Below, piece after piece: positions 33,960-45,689 of a stretch of DNA of 64,000 bases. The notes under the pieces were generated by a model, which saw only the letters and a list, made by a program, of their open reading frames with translations, was not told where the DNA came from and ran no database searches. The DNA comes from Camelus bactrianus. Lineage: Eukaryota > Chordata > Mammalia > Artiodactyla > Camelidae. The stretch covers positions 30,876,001 through 30,940,000 of the forward strand of contig NC_133548.1 in the NCBI RefSeq assembly GCF_048773025.1, read 5' to 3'. The translations under genes and the position numbers were made by a program. Every line of letters begins with the position of its first letter. Position 1 is the stretch's first letter.

Positions 33960-35030
33960 AAAAAAAAAATCCACATTGATACATTGTTACCATCTAACCT
34001 TTGACTCCATTTAACTTTTTCCATTTGTCCCAATAATATCCTTTATTATAAAAACTTTCAGTCCAGAAGTACATTTTGCATTTGGTTGTCAGGTTTCTTT
34101 AGTGTCCTTCAATCGTCCTAAGCCCTTTTTGTAGATTTCACGACCTCCATATTTTGGAAGATCGTGAATCAGTTATTTTGTAGAATACCCCTTATCTTGG
34201 TCTTGTTTGATATTTCCTCTTGATAAGATTAGAACTCTGCAACTTTGGGAAAATATCACAGAGATAATGGTGTTTTTTTCATTTCATCCTATCAAATGGC
34301 ACATACATCTGACATGCCCTTTTACTGGTGATATTAGTTTTGATTTAAGTGGTATCTGCCAGACTTCACTGCTATAAAATTATTATTTTTTCCCTTTGTA
34401 ATTAATAGGCATTTTGGGGAGAAGTATTTCAGGACTATGTAAGCATCCTAATTCTCAAAATTCTTTTTTTTTCTTTTTTTCCACTTCCTTCCTTTGTTCC
34501 ACACCAGTATGGTTTCATAGTTTCCTATTATTTTAATGGATTATAATCCACTACTACCATTATTTATCTATTTCTAGATTTATCCCAATTTGACCAGTTG
34601 ACCTATTCACACTGGCTTCCGTGTCCTCTTCTACGTCCCAATCATTATTTAAGCAATTTCTTATTTTCTGGTACAGTGAGATTTTCTAGGTTCATCTTGT
34701 ACTTTCTCTAACTCCAACACTGGAATTAGTTCTCCAAACTCTTAGTTCTTTATAGTAGAAAACACAATTTGGAAACTGAGATCTGGGTTCTAGTTCCGAT
34801 CATAGCTATTGGGGTGATCCAAGGCCCTTTTGGTGGCAGAGCTAGGGGATTTCTAGATGCATACACTTACTTATATACATTATATGTGACATCTTTGCAA
34901 ACACACATTTTATACATATGCATTTACACATGGCCATACTCCAGTAATAATCTTACGTCACAGGTTTTCTCCTTTTCCATCTTTCTAACCTCCTTCTCAG
35001 ATAGTAAGAAACCTGCCTCCCTCTAACTTA
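33960..35030. mobile_element. Old repeat block, probably L1M-associated
   Basis: A long ordered set of phrases I associate with a widespread old mammalian repeat: 'tccatttgtcccaataatat' (34020), 'ccctttgtaattaataggca' (about 34393), 'gattataatccactactacc' (34539), 'ggttcatcttgtactttctc' (34690) and 'tggcagagctaggggatttc' (34834). I believe it belongs to an L1M element, but I cannot fix subfamily or strand and another family remains possible. Frames at 34769-35026 are not genes. Confidence 0.5.
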
Positions 35031-35034
35031 TGTA

Positions 35035-35380
35035 TGTAACTACTTGAGCAGTGTCCTGTATAGAAGAACTCTCTTGTCATTACCATTGCCTGTCTACAGG
35101 GAAACCCTCCTCACTCCATGCAAGCCCCAACTCTCTGCACTTTCTCCCCTCTTATATGGTTATCCTTTCTTGGCCCAGGCTCCAGTCCCCCATGTTCCCT
35201 ACTTTGGGATAACCCGCTTCAACGTCCTTGGTCTCTACCAACTTTGCTATAATTTTAATGTCAACAGTTGGGAAATCAGTGTTTTTAACTACTACGTTTT
35301 CATTCTATTTAATGCTCCTTTAAATACCATTTGGTATAAAAAGCTTTAAGGTCCTGATAACTATTGATGATACTAGCAAC
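35035..35380. other. Unassigned; possibly the continuation of the old repeat block
   Basis: C/T-rich sequence with 'gggataacccgcttcaacgt' (35208) that may still belong to the preceding repeat. The 101-codon plus frame (35044-35349) is proline- and leucine-rich from base composition and has no domain. Confidence 0.35.
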
Positions 35381-35384
35381 AGTG

Positions 35385-35500
35385 ACCATTTAATGAGTAC
35401 TTACTCTCTGCTTGGCAATGGGCTAAACCCTTGGTACACATTTTCTCACCTAACCCTCATTAGTGCTCAAGTCACATACTGTCATTTTTGTTGGCATTAC
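35385..35500 (-). mobile_element. MIR SINE fragment, antisense
   Basis: 'aatgagtacttactctctgc' then 'ctaaacccttggtacacatt' and 'ctcacctaaccctcatta' is antisense MIR. Confidence 0.75.
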
Positions 35501-35799
35501 CATTGTCCATATATTTCTTTAAAATTTCAAAGTGATTTTTTAAATGAAAAGTTTCTTGATAGGTCATGAAAGTGTTTGACAAACATAAAATGGTAAGATT
35601 CATAATGGTTAACATTCACTTAGGTGATTAATAAATGTTAATAAAATACACACTGCTTTGGTAGCAAATATGCAGAAATACATTCTATATTAAGGGATTT
35701 AGAGTACTGAGGTTGCTAATGCCAAACTTCCTAACAGATACAACATTTCTGAGTCCTTTCTGTGGTAGGAATATGAAATGTCAGGGGGCAGCAGGGTTT

Positions 35800-35950
35800 A
35801 ACGTGTACTGTAACATGCATCAGGAAACTTGGATCCTGATCTAGCTCTGCAAATTTTTGGTCCTGTTGCTGTGAGCAAGGCATTTTCACTCTCTAAGCCT
35901 TAAGTTTGTTATCTGCAAACTGAAAGATTTGAATTAGATTATAAATGTAT
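35800..35950 (+). mobile_element. MIR SINE fragment
   Basis: 'cttggatcctgatctagctc', 'gctgtgagcaaggcattttc' and 'ctctaagccttaagtttgtt' in sense MIR order. Confidence 0.75.
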
Positions 35951-36234
35951 ACTGTAGCTTTAAAAATCCAACATTTAATAAAATGTAAAACTTTACAAAG
36001 TATAAAAGTGGTGGCACTTTTAAGAACCATAAATCCATGTTATTAATGCAAACAATTTGCTTTCCTTTCTTATGGGATAGTAACCCAGACCTTTTCCCAT
36101 GTGTCTCTTCAGAAGGAAAATGCTAAGGTAGACCACAATAGATGTCTCCACACTATTAGGATTAGTAAGAGATGTTAGCAAGGTCAGTCTAAGCCTACAT
36201 TTAATCTCCTCTGAATGAATTAAATGCCCATATT

Positions 36235-36246
36235 GGGGGGGGGGGG
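36235..36246 (+). repeat. Poly-G run (G12)
   Basis: Twelve uninterrupted G in AT-rich surroundings, 12 bp before the left end of the MER5A copy. Confidence 0.95.
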
Positions 36247-36258
36247 ACATTGAGCTTT

Positions 36259-36463
36259 CAGTGTTTCTTCTAATTGCACAATGAAATCAAGTAGGGAAAG
36301 CTTTTTAAAATATTGGTGTCTGAGTCCTGTCACCCACAAATTCTGATTTGGGTGGTCCCGAGTAGAGCCCAGAAATAAAATTTTCATTTGTTTTTGTTTT
36401 GTTTGCTTGTTTGTAAGAGTCCCAAGTGTTTCTGATTGACTGTCAAGTTTGAGAACCTCTGGG
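36259..36463. mobile_element. MER5A hAT element with internal T/G-rich expansion
   Basis: Left end CAGTG at 36259; 'attggtgtctgagtcctgtc', 'caaattctgatttgggtggt' and right part 'caagtttgagaacctctggg'. The middle carries a T/G-rich simple repeat (about 36384-36414) not found in the 17153-17330 copy, which explains the extra length. Confidence 0.78.
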
Positions 36464-36464
36464 A

Positions 36465-36950
36465 TAGAAGGAAAGGATCTCTGCTTCAGATTATCTAACT
36501 AGGAAACCAGATTATGAGTCTCAACCTTTATAGAAACCTTAAGATTAAATAACCTTAAGAGTGAAATCCAAAATATTTTTCTCAACAATCCAAATAGCAC
36601 TTACTGGAAACCAATTTTGCTCAGCAAAATTAGTAACAGTGATGTTTTGATTTTAGCAATTTTCATTGGTTTGGTGAATATTATCTTTCAGAATACTCTC
36701 TTTTTCTACCGTTACTGAGTTTTTCCCCAGCAAACTTTACAATGCATAAGAAAATTTGCAAATTTGACACAGAAGAGAGATCAGTTTACAACAAAGTGTC
36801 CAGTTACTATCATTCAAACACGCCTGTAAATCTCTTTTTCCCCTTTTCTAGATCTACCTATGCCGTTGTAGTCTTTCCTTTATTGCTACTTATGGCTGTC
36901 CCAGATCACAGAATATTGCTACAGGATATCACACAGGGATCCCCTAGCTC
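36465..36950. other. Non-coding, no recognised repeat
   Basis: Nothing named. The plus 76-codon frame (36742-36972) runs on into a MIR and is not a gene. Confidence 0.4.
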
Positions 36951-36954
36951 AACT

Positions 36955-37115
36955 GCTTCCTTTTACAGTTAAGATCATTGAAGCCCAAGGAAGTGAAGTT
37001 ATTAGTCCAAAAATCACCCAAGGAGTTTGTCAGGACTAAATATTGATCTGGAATCCAGATCTCTGGCCTCCAAGTTGAGTGTTCTTTCCATTAAACCATG
37101 GTTATTACACAAGGT
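36955..37115 (-). mobile_element. MIR SINE, antisense
   Basis: 'ttttacagttaagatcattg', 'ggaatccagatctctggcct' and 'ttctttccattaaaccatgg' match antisense MIR order. Confidence 0.78.
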
Positions 37116-37119
37116 ACTA

Positions 37120-38850
37120 AAGTACAATGCACTTATTCTATCTTATTTACTTGTATTTAATTTAAATATATGATAATGCATATATTTCAATTAAATATTA
37201 TCTTCTTTCAATTCTGACAATGCTTATGAAAATTCGTTTAGAACTTACTGTAAGGCACTTTATAAAGTACAAATATGTTCTGATTTTACTGCTTTCTACT
37301 TATATATAGAATTTTGTTTAAATCAAAGTATTTCTCAATCCTCAGTTGCCATGAAAACTAATGACACTGCATAATTTGCCATTTTTGCATATTTTCTAAG
37401 TTGTGTTCCTCTGTTTCTGAATGAAAAGAAAATGGACCATTTAGCAACACATTATACAAAACTAAGTTGTGGCATATCATATTCTATTTTGTTATCTGCA
37501 AAGCAACATTTTTGAAATGGAACACACACTTGGAAAAATACGAGCTATTATATCTATTATGGCGTCAGACTTTATAATAATTAAGTCCCTGTGAGTAGCA
37601 AGATAACATGTTATTTATTGTTTAATTTTACCTTTGGATGAGAGTCTGGGCTATTGTAGAGGATAATATGATCATTTAATAAATCTAAACCAGTCAAATG
37701 ATAACATCAGAATTTTCTAGTGTAAAATCTCCTCTCATATTTTGTTCTATTCATTTCTGAAGGTTCATTTCCTCAATAATGGTTTTCATTACTTCACAGA
37801 TTTGATTTCTCTTTTCTTCTATTGCATGTAGCAAACACTCTGATATATTACATCTAGTTCTACTGAAGCAAGCTCTTAGGAGATGGATACATTCACATTT
37901 TACTCATACATTATTATTATTTCTACACAATTATTTTGCATCTAATATATACCTTCTAATATTCTAGGCACTAGAGATGTATCAATATATACAGTGACAT
38001 GGTCCTCATTGAGGCTACCTTCTATTGGACATTTATCTTGATCTTTTCCCCCAGAATCCTAAATGCCAGCATGCACACAGTACACACACTATTACACACT
38101 AGAGATTCATGCATTGCAAACACTTAAAAAAAAAAAAAAAGAGGAAAATAAACTGCTTAACTTTGGCCTTTCCAGTATTTTTAAAGGCTTTCTCTTGGCA
38201 CTACAACTGATTATTTTCTTGGTTTAAAAGATAATAGGTGTAAACAGCAGAAAACATTCATATATTCATTAAATGACATGCTACAATGTTCATAGTAATC
38301 AAGTTTATACTTGACTCTTATTCCTGAACTCTTCATCATGTCTAACCTTAACAGATAGTTGATTGCTAATTTTACAACTTTCTGGAATATTTAAGATCAT
38401 TCATAATATATTTCCTAAATTTTCTTTATTTTTTTTCAAGGATGTCCACTGTACTGCCCATTCTTCCTTTCAAAGCTCTCTGAAAAGCATTTTGTTCTGA
38501 TTTTTCTAAAATGAGCTTCTGACATTTTCCCAAAATTCCTTCTTCAGAGATGTTAGTCTCATTTAAGATCTTTATTATTCTCAAAAAGAACTCCTACAGA
38601 AGTGAATTCATACTGATCATGTGAATTCACTGTACTTTTCTACATCAAACCTCTTCAAAGTTTACAGAATTGCTCTACCTTTTGAGTTGGAGAGCCAGAC
38701 ATTGTGCCACAACGGCACAAGAGACATGAAGCAGACATTGTTTTGTTCCTGACGAGTTTCTAGCACTAGAGATGATACATAAAGAAATGATGTCAACATG
38801 ACCTGTTAAGTGCTGGATAGTCACCTCTTCATTTCCTCTATTTGAGAAGA
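37120..38850. other. Non-coding, mostly unassigned
   Basis: Includes a possible antisense L2 scrap at about 37965-38030 ('attctaggcactagagatgt') and a poly-A at 38126-38141. The stretch 37330-37620 is free of recognised repeats for about 290 bp and could be constrained; this is untested. Confidence 0.4.
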
Positions 38851-38854
38851 GGTA

Positions 38855-39070
38855 CAACATAATGGCTAAGAGCCTAGGTCTGGAAACAGACCTCTTGAGT
38901 TTGCTTCTTACAGGACTCTGAGCAAGTGATAAAATTTCAGTTTATTTATTATTAACAGGGGGAGAAAGATAGTACTTAAATTTTAGAGTTGTGCACATTA
39001 AATAACGTATTTAAACCTCTTATAATATCTGACACATAAAAAGTTCTACTAATATTAGCTATTGCCATTC
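38855..39070 (+). mobile_element. MIR SINE
   Basis: 'aatggctaagagcctaggtc' start, 'gactctgagcaagtgataaa' middle and 'atctgacacataaaaagtt' end; close to full length. Confidence 0.8.
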
Positions 39071-39071
39071 A

Positions 39072-39345
39072 TTAAGTATTTTCTGTGTCTTTTATTTGCA
39101 CTCACTGTGCCAAATCCTACAGCCAGAGCAGTGAGGTAAACTTGACTTTGGCCTCCAGTCAAGTTGGTATTATAGCAAATAAATTGTCAATTACAATCCA
39201 GTGTGGTAAGTTTTAAGTTAGGAGAATTATAGGGATAATGAAGGTATAAAAGATGGAGACTTTAAAATGAGGGAGGAAAGAGTATCAGGAAATTGATGAG
39301 GAAGAAGTGACACTTGAGCTAAAACCTGAAGGATAATTAGTGTTT
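39072..39345 (-). mobile_element. L2 LINE 3' region, antisense
   Basis: 'atagcaaataaattgtcaat' (39172), 'agaagtgacacttgagctaa' (39304) and 'aacctgaaggataattagtg' (39323) match antisense L2. It abuts the MIR immediately upstream. Confidence 0.72.
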
Positions 39346-39689
39346 TAGATGAGAAATGTAACATCAAAATTTGTGTCATAGGAATAGTTTTGTAATAAAA
39401 GCAAATATGAAGGATTTACTCTCTTTTTTCATTTTTTCTCATAAAATTTGTATTTCAATTATTTGAATAGTTTCAATAGTTCTTGACCAAGTCAGATGTT
39501 TTTTCTACTAGGCTTGTTAACTATTTACTGAGTCTTTAAATCTATTTCTTAGCACATCACTGCTGCTCTATCTCCATGAGACTTACTCCGAGCAGGACCT
39601 TCTGGATCACAACCCCTCAACCCCTACCTCTTGTTTATAGAAAAGCTGAAGTCTCCCAGGCCTCCCTGAGTCCTAGAAAAGCAGGCTCA

Positions 39690-40540
39690 AGCAGTTGATT
39701 AGGACAAGCCTGCAGGCACTGGGGGGTGGCAATGACTCTAACCACCTATATCAGCGATTAACTGAGATTATTCCCCCATTTTCCTTTAAAACTTTAATGG
39801 CTGAACAGAATATTCAGAGATTTTTTTGGAGGGGATGCTGGTTCCACCAGACTGTAGACATTCTGATTAAAAGCAACTTTCCTTTTTATTACCAAGGTTG
39901 TTGCCCCCAGGATCATACCCCTGCCCTGCCCTCAACTGACTATTCTTATCTCAGTCTCAAGAGGTAGCTGCTAAGTGAAGGAACCAGAACTGATTAGAAC
40001 CAACAAAGTGTAAGATGGTGGAGGATCTGAATTCCAGTGGACCTTGAGCCTCAGTATATGCTCATTGTAATGTATTTGCATTCTAAATGACACACCCACC
40101 AGTGCCATGACAGTTGACAACTGCCATGACAACAATTGGAAAAGCCTACAAAAGGACTGAAAAGCTGGTACAAGAACTGATTGGCTCCATTATACCTGGA
40201 AGGAGGACATGATGGCAGAAGCCTCTCATAAAAGTCCACGTGGCCCCACCTGGGCCAGAGCTGTCTCCACAGGCTATCTTAACTGACGGCTCCCTGCTCA
40301 AGTGCCTTTTCCTCTCCTGAGCGCCTTTCTTTCCTTTTCCTCTTCTGAGCAATAGAGCAGCCATTGATGGGAAAGCAGCCATTTACTTTGTCCCTCTGCC
40401 TCTGTTGCCAATTCTTTCACAGCCAGTGACAAGGACCCACACTTAAGTGGGCCTCCTAATTTAGGTGTCTCTCTACCTGCTAACAAGGTGACTAATTTCC
40501 CCTTCTACCAGGGCAAAGGTTACAATGCAAACCACGGTAA
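39690..40540 (+). mobile_element. Fossil endogenous retrovirus LTR (class I-like), probably solo
   Basis: GC-richer, C-rich block with LTR-style features in order: 'tttaatggctgaacagaata' (39794), 'tgtaagatggtggagg' (about 40010, a possible LTR start), 'cagtgccatgacagttgac' (about 40100), a C/T-rich stretch and a polyadenylation-like 'gagcaatagag' at about 40346, then 'tgacaaggacccacacttaa'. The pattern fits gamma-like (ERV1) LTRs. Bounds are approximate and the part before 40010 may be internal sequence or a longer LTR. No gag, pol or env sequence is recognised nearby, so it looks like an old solo LTR. The short frames over it are not genes. Confidence 0.6.
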
Positions 40541-41018
40541 GATACAACATTCATCCATCCACAAATGTGTCTTACAGGAATTATGTCAGCTGTTAACCCT
40601 GGGCTGATCAAATCACACTCACTTAGAAGATCAGGAATTTATCTTTTCAAAGTCAGCTGTCCAATCAAATAACATACCTACTATGTAAAATCCAAGATAA
40701 TCACGTTCCTCTCTGGAAAGTTTAATAAGACAGTAGTGTAATAAGTTTCTTCCATTTTTTTTTGTAGAATTTATCAACATTTCTCTTGATAGATGTACAT
40801 TCACTGAAGTGTCTACCGACCCCAGGAGTGACCTTGTCACAACAATGATGACCACCAGTTAATTCTGATTCCAGCTTCACTTCCTTTTGTATAATTGCCA
40901 AATTAAGTACTTTCAAAATACTGACTTTCAAATTTAAAGTCCCTTTTTTTAATAATAAGAGAGCTGTGTTTTCTCCTTCCTGCTATTTTTATAATTTCAT
41001 TTTCTTTCTTTCTTTTTC

Positions 41019-41057
41019 TGTGTGTATGTGTGTGTGCGCGTGCGTGCGTGCGCGCAC
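41019..41057. repeat. Alternating TG/CG tract (Z-DNA-prone)
   Basis: 39 nt of strict pyrimidine-purine alternation, moving from TG units to CG-rich units and ending in the palindrome 'gtgcgcgcac'. Eight CpGs lie within about 20 nt. Confidence 0.95.
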
Positions 41058-41171
41058 TCGGGAGTTTTCCATTTATTTTATTTCCAGTTTTTGTGTCATT
41101 TCTTCATTATGTGGTGATCCCTATCCACTCTCAAACCTCTTTATTTTTGCTAAGGTCTTGCTAAGCATTCT

Positions 41172-41199
41172 CCCCGCTCCCCACCCCCCCCCCCCCGCC
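41172..41199 (-). repeat. Poly-C tract; G-quadruplex-capable on minus strand
   Basis: C4, C4 and C13 runs separated by 'gct' and 'a'. The minus strand therefore carries G13-T-G4-AGC-G4, which can form a G-quadruplex, with an i-motif possible on the plus strand. Confidence 0.92.
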
Positions 41200-42679
41200 T
41201 TGATCTTTCTTATTTGAATCCCTTCTCTTCTTTGCTATTCCTTCATTTCATTTTTGTACACTCTCTGAAGCAGGTTACTCAGGCTTGTCTGCCTCCCTCT
41301 GCTTTTCTTTTCACAGGGAATAAAATAGTTGGCAGCGGAGCTTTTCTCCCTCAGCAGTCAGCGAGTTCTTCCTGAAGGAAATTAGCAGGGTTTCATCATG
41401 CCAGGGCCTCCCTTTCAAAAGATACAGGAAGATATATCAACATCCTTATTCTCTCCCTTTGATTTGAAGTTGAAAGCCAGGGCCACTCACTGTCTGTTCT
41501 CCCGCCTACAGTGATCTCAGAGTTCCACCTCCTTCCTACTTGTTCCTTTTGTAAATTCTAAGTAAAAACATGGTACATGGTAAACTAAAAAGATGTTAAA
41601 AGTGCACTGACTTTTCTTTATGACCCTCCTGACCTTATGCCCACCCACAATTTTTCCATCCCAGCTAGAAAACCTCTGGGCAGCTGCCTCTCCTTTACAT
41701 CTGTCTTATGGAAAATAAATGCTGGGCTGACACTGAGACTTCAGTTTTGACTTTTGCTTTTTCATTCATCAGATTATGACACCTCATTCAGAAGCTGATA
41801 AAAATAGACCAATCCACTGAGCAAGACAGGTAATATTAGGAGATAACATTTTTCTACCACATGGATGGTAGTTGTGAAAAGCTCCTGCAGAGCAGGAGAT
41901 CAATAAGGGATATCAATAATTCTTCCCCAAATACTCATTTAGAATTGTGTATTTTTTCCATTCTAAGACTGAGTGGTGAATTTGTATATGTTCAATGGGA
42001 TAGTAGACTCAGTAAATTTTTATAAAGGCAGTTAAAAAAACTTTCAGCTACCTGAAGCAGATTCCTATCTGTTAATAGCCTTGAACACTGAAAACAAATC
42101 AGTCATTCCATAATATATATGTATTTTGATCCAAATCCTTATCATTGTGAGAGTCTGAAATCAAATATGACCTGGTAGTAAAGCAGAAGTTTAAAAAAAA
42201 ATGTCATTTAGATTCTGGCCTCGTGATCAAGTGTCATATTTTTGCATTCTTCAGAATAGGTTATTAGGACATCACTCACTTATCTATCATCCTCTTTTTT
42301 CCTTCTTTAATTCTTTTCAGGTTTCTTTCTTTTCTTCCTTCTTTTTTTTTTTTTTTAATTTACCCTCCCAAAATTCATGCAACTGAGATACCAAAACCTA
42401 TACATTTCAGACCTACAAAACACATTAAATGTTGCTCAATTTGGTCCAGTCTAAAGTGTGTTTCTCTATGGAAATTCTCTGTAGTCTAAGGTGCGGGCAT
42501 ATGTTTTGATCCTTCTCTGATTGTACCTCACATTGATGAGTTATCTACAAAGCCTGGGTGTCTGAAGACAGCTACCAAGGACTGTCCATAAGTTGGCACT
42601 TTCAAACATAAATATAGATAAGAACTACTGGACTATTTGTTATAAATGCAGTGCCCCAGATCCTAGTCTCAGAGACAGA

Positions 42680-42965
42680 GCTGATACCATCACAAGTCCT
42701 TGCATGGTCTGGTTCCCATCTATTGCTTTAGCCTTAATTTGCACCATGTCCCCCCAGTCTCTTCTTGTTCCAGCTATATTGTCCTGCTAGAGTCCCTTCT
42801 GTCTGCTATGCTCCTTCCTTTCTAAAGACCTTGGAATACACTGTTCTAGAGAAGCAACATATTAAAATATTATTTAATTAAGTTCTGATCCCACTGCCGG
42901 AATGAAAGGGCCTTGAAGGCAAGAATTATGCCCTTATTACTGTTGTTGATAAATAATCATTAAAG
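42680..42965 (+). mobile_element. L2 LINE 3' end
   Basis: 'cttgcatggtctggttccca' (42699), 'tctgctatgctccttccttt' (about 42805), 'gccttgaaggcaagaattat' (about 42911) and 'tgataaataatcatt' are in sense L2 3' order. Confidence 0.72.
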
Positions 42966-42969
42966 TAAC

Positions 42970-45680
42970 ATTTATTAAAGCTTGCCCCATGACTTTTTAG
43001 TTTGTCTACAAATAAAATTTTAGAAGAATATTCAAGTTATCTTAGACCTCAAGAAAGCAGAAATCTACCTTATTCCTCTAAGTATAACCTCTGAGGTTTT
43101 ACTCACTCTGCGTTGAGAAGTTACTCTAGTTTTTAGCTAATTTATACTCAAATGATGTTTAAATAGGACAAGTCTAAGGTTCTTCATTTGAATATGCTAT
43201 GCCACATGGATTTATAAATTAATCATCCAATAATCTACATCATTTGTTTCAGATAACAGACAAACACATCTTACATCTTTCTTTTGCACAATTATATTCT
43301 TATTGGAGACTTTTATCAGTCTTCTAATTCTCATTGAAAAACCAATGTCACTATGATTTTTATTAGGAGGATTCCGTATGATTTTGACAATCTCTTATAT
43401 CAAGATATTTTTAATTTGCTGAGTTGCGTCTTACGGACATCTCACTTAAGCATTAGTGTCAGGGATCTGGGTGGCCCAGGTATTGGGATATTACCATTTT
43501 CTGCAGTTCTACCTTAAGTAATATTATATTCCTTTGCCTTCAGTCTTAAACTAAACAAGGTTACCTGCTAGGGACACATATTCTTTTAATGTATTAAATA
43601 CTGTTTACTATTCAATTATTTAATAATTGTGTCTATTCACTGCAGAAACATCTTCAGTGAAATTCCAGACCCTTCGGTATATGGTCAGGTAACCATTTAG
43701 AATAAGATGGTGACTATTGCAGTGGAAATTGATGTGTCGTCCTACTACTGACGTTTCTGCCCAACACCAGCCATATGTTGAAGGTGGTATTAACACTGTT
43801 TGGAAGAGGATTAAAAGTGGGAAAAAATAAAAATAAAGTTTAGTTCTCTCCTAGGAGATGAGTTTTCTAGTGTGCTGTGAATTTACAACTGTGAAGAAGG
43901 CTCTATATATATCACAGCGTGTCTTCTGTATGACTTTTTAACAGTGTAGGAATAGCATAATCTCCCAACTCACTGACAGTCAGTTTGGTTTTCCTCTTCA
44001 AGACATCCCCAAGTTTCAAAGTTACATTAATACTATAACCACATTCAATACTTACATGACTACAGCTATAGAGCACCAGTCTTAGAAGTCTAGTAACACA
44101 AGCCAAGATGAGGTAAAACAGATCAAAAATTCCTAAATTATCCCCTAATCCAATTGTTACTATAGTTTTAAAGATTGCATTTCAGTTGAAGTGGAGCTGT
44201 AAACTATTTTTGTAACAAATAATAAAAGTTTAATCTTCTCTAAAATGTTTAAAAACTTCTACAACATGATCTCATTCAAAAGGGAGAGAAATTGGGTGCC
44301 AATCTGAGGAGTTACTATGGAATAAGTAGACAAAGAAACATTATTACTTTATATATTCATGATCATGGAAACAAGCCTCACCCAAAATAAATATATAGTT
44401 TTTATTAAATATTCTCTTAATTCTTTGAGAAAACAAAAGATTCTATTCTCTTTGTCTCCAGATCCTACTTATGGTCTACTGAAACCATTTTGATGTCTAG
44501 AATCTCGTTCCAAGGACAGTGTCAAGTCTAGTACTTTTTAAAGTGCACAGAGATACAGAAGACCAGGCTGGACACAGTTCCCACAAAGTGAGAAACAAGG
44601 GCAGGGAGGATAAGGATACGGAAGGATGGGGAAGGGAGGAAAATGTACCACAGAGTGATTAGGCTTTCAGCTTGGGGGACTGATGTAGGTACCAGAGTGA
44701 TCGTAAGGAAATTACACGGATACAAATGGCCCCACTAAATTGTTTGCCCTTGATGATGTGAGAATGCAGCGGGAATATGAACTTCTCTCATGTCTTGACT
44801 TATTTCATAGATACATTTCATAGTAACATTTCATTATGAAAATTTTAAAGTGAGAATCCACATTAGAATTAAATAAATGAAAAATTATATGATATCTTAG
44901 ACTACATATTCTAGATAAAATATTGTGCCTTAAACTCTGTATGTGTGTAGCTTTACACCTGAATCCACATGTACGTGCATGTGTCTCCCAAGCATCAAAT
45001 TTAGCATTGTTTCTCTAGATAAAAATAATGTGAAGTATAGAGCCTATATTTTCATTAAACTTTGACATGAAAATACAAAACATTGTGTGATTTATTTTGT
45101 TAATATTACAATTAATCATTGAAAATGATTTATTGTTCAATATTACAGTACTTGGCACGAACAGAAAATGAGATTTTCAAAAGAACATAACTCATATATT
45201 GTAATATCATAAAAAGCACCTTCTAAAGTCTCTAAGAATCAGATAATTACATAAAATAAATATATTTAGAGCTTTTGAAGGGGAAAGCTGCCGGAGTTTG
45301 TAATTTATTCAGTTTCATTATGTTCTAAAATTTTAGAGTTGGAAGTAAACTTTACAAACACCTAAATGAATTCACATGATTAAACTAAGATCAGTGTGAT
45401 TTTATGACTTATTTCCTAGCACACTATTTATTAAGAAAAAGAAGCAATCATAACTCAGGTCTTCTAAGTTGTTTTCTAGGACTCCTTCTCAAATATTGCA
45501 TGTCTTTCCTAAGAAAAGTACCTCCAAGTCTTCCCTATCACAGTAAATGTTACCAGTCATTTGCTCAGTCCCCAAACTTAGGAGAAATTGTTGATATACA
45601 TCTGTATGTAAACATATCTCTCGTGCTTTCAGTGGATACTGTAGATTCATTGTAAAGAATGTGGTCAATTGTCTTCACTT
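42970..45680. other. Non-coding, no recognised repeat
   Basis: About 2.7 kb of AT-rich DNA. A possible MIR-related phrase at about 45330 ('ttttagagttggaagtaaac') is too weak to call. Frames at 43912-44106, 44528-44725 and 45404-45655 are unrecognised. Confidence 0.4.
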
Positions 45681-45689
45681 TGCCTGTTG

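Larger units (their letters stand above)
40545..42675. other. Non-coding, low in repeats; two unusual simple tracts
   Basis: Apart from the tracts at 41019-41057 and 41172-41199, a T-rich run near 42338-42358 and a TTTC run at 41001-41017, no repeat is recognised. Minus frames at 40631-40931 and plus frames at 40966-41217 and 42201-42386 are short and partly made of simple repeat. Confidence 0.4.

Noticed and set aside
39695-40486. Several overlapping frames of 60-90 codons
   Set aside because: They lie in a fossil LTR-like block, whose composition alone yields open frames; none resembles a gene.
40010-40540. Flanking 4-6 bp duplication of the LTR
   Set aside because: No convincing short direct repeat was found at any pair of plausible edges, so the boundaries stay approximate.
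41019-41057. CpG island
   Set aside because: The CpGs are confined to a short alternating simple repeat; the surrounding kilobase is CpG-poor and AT-rich.
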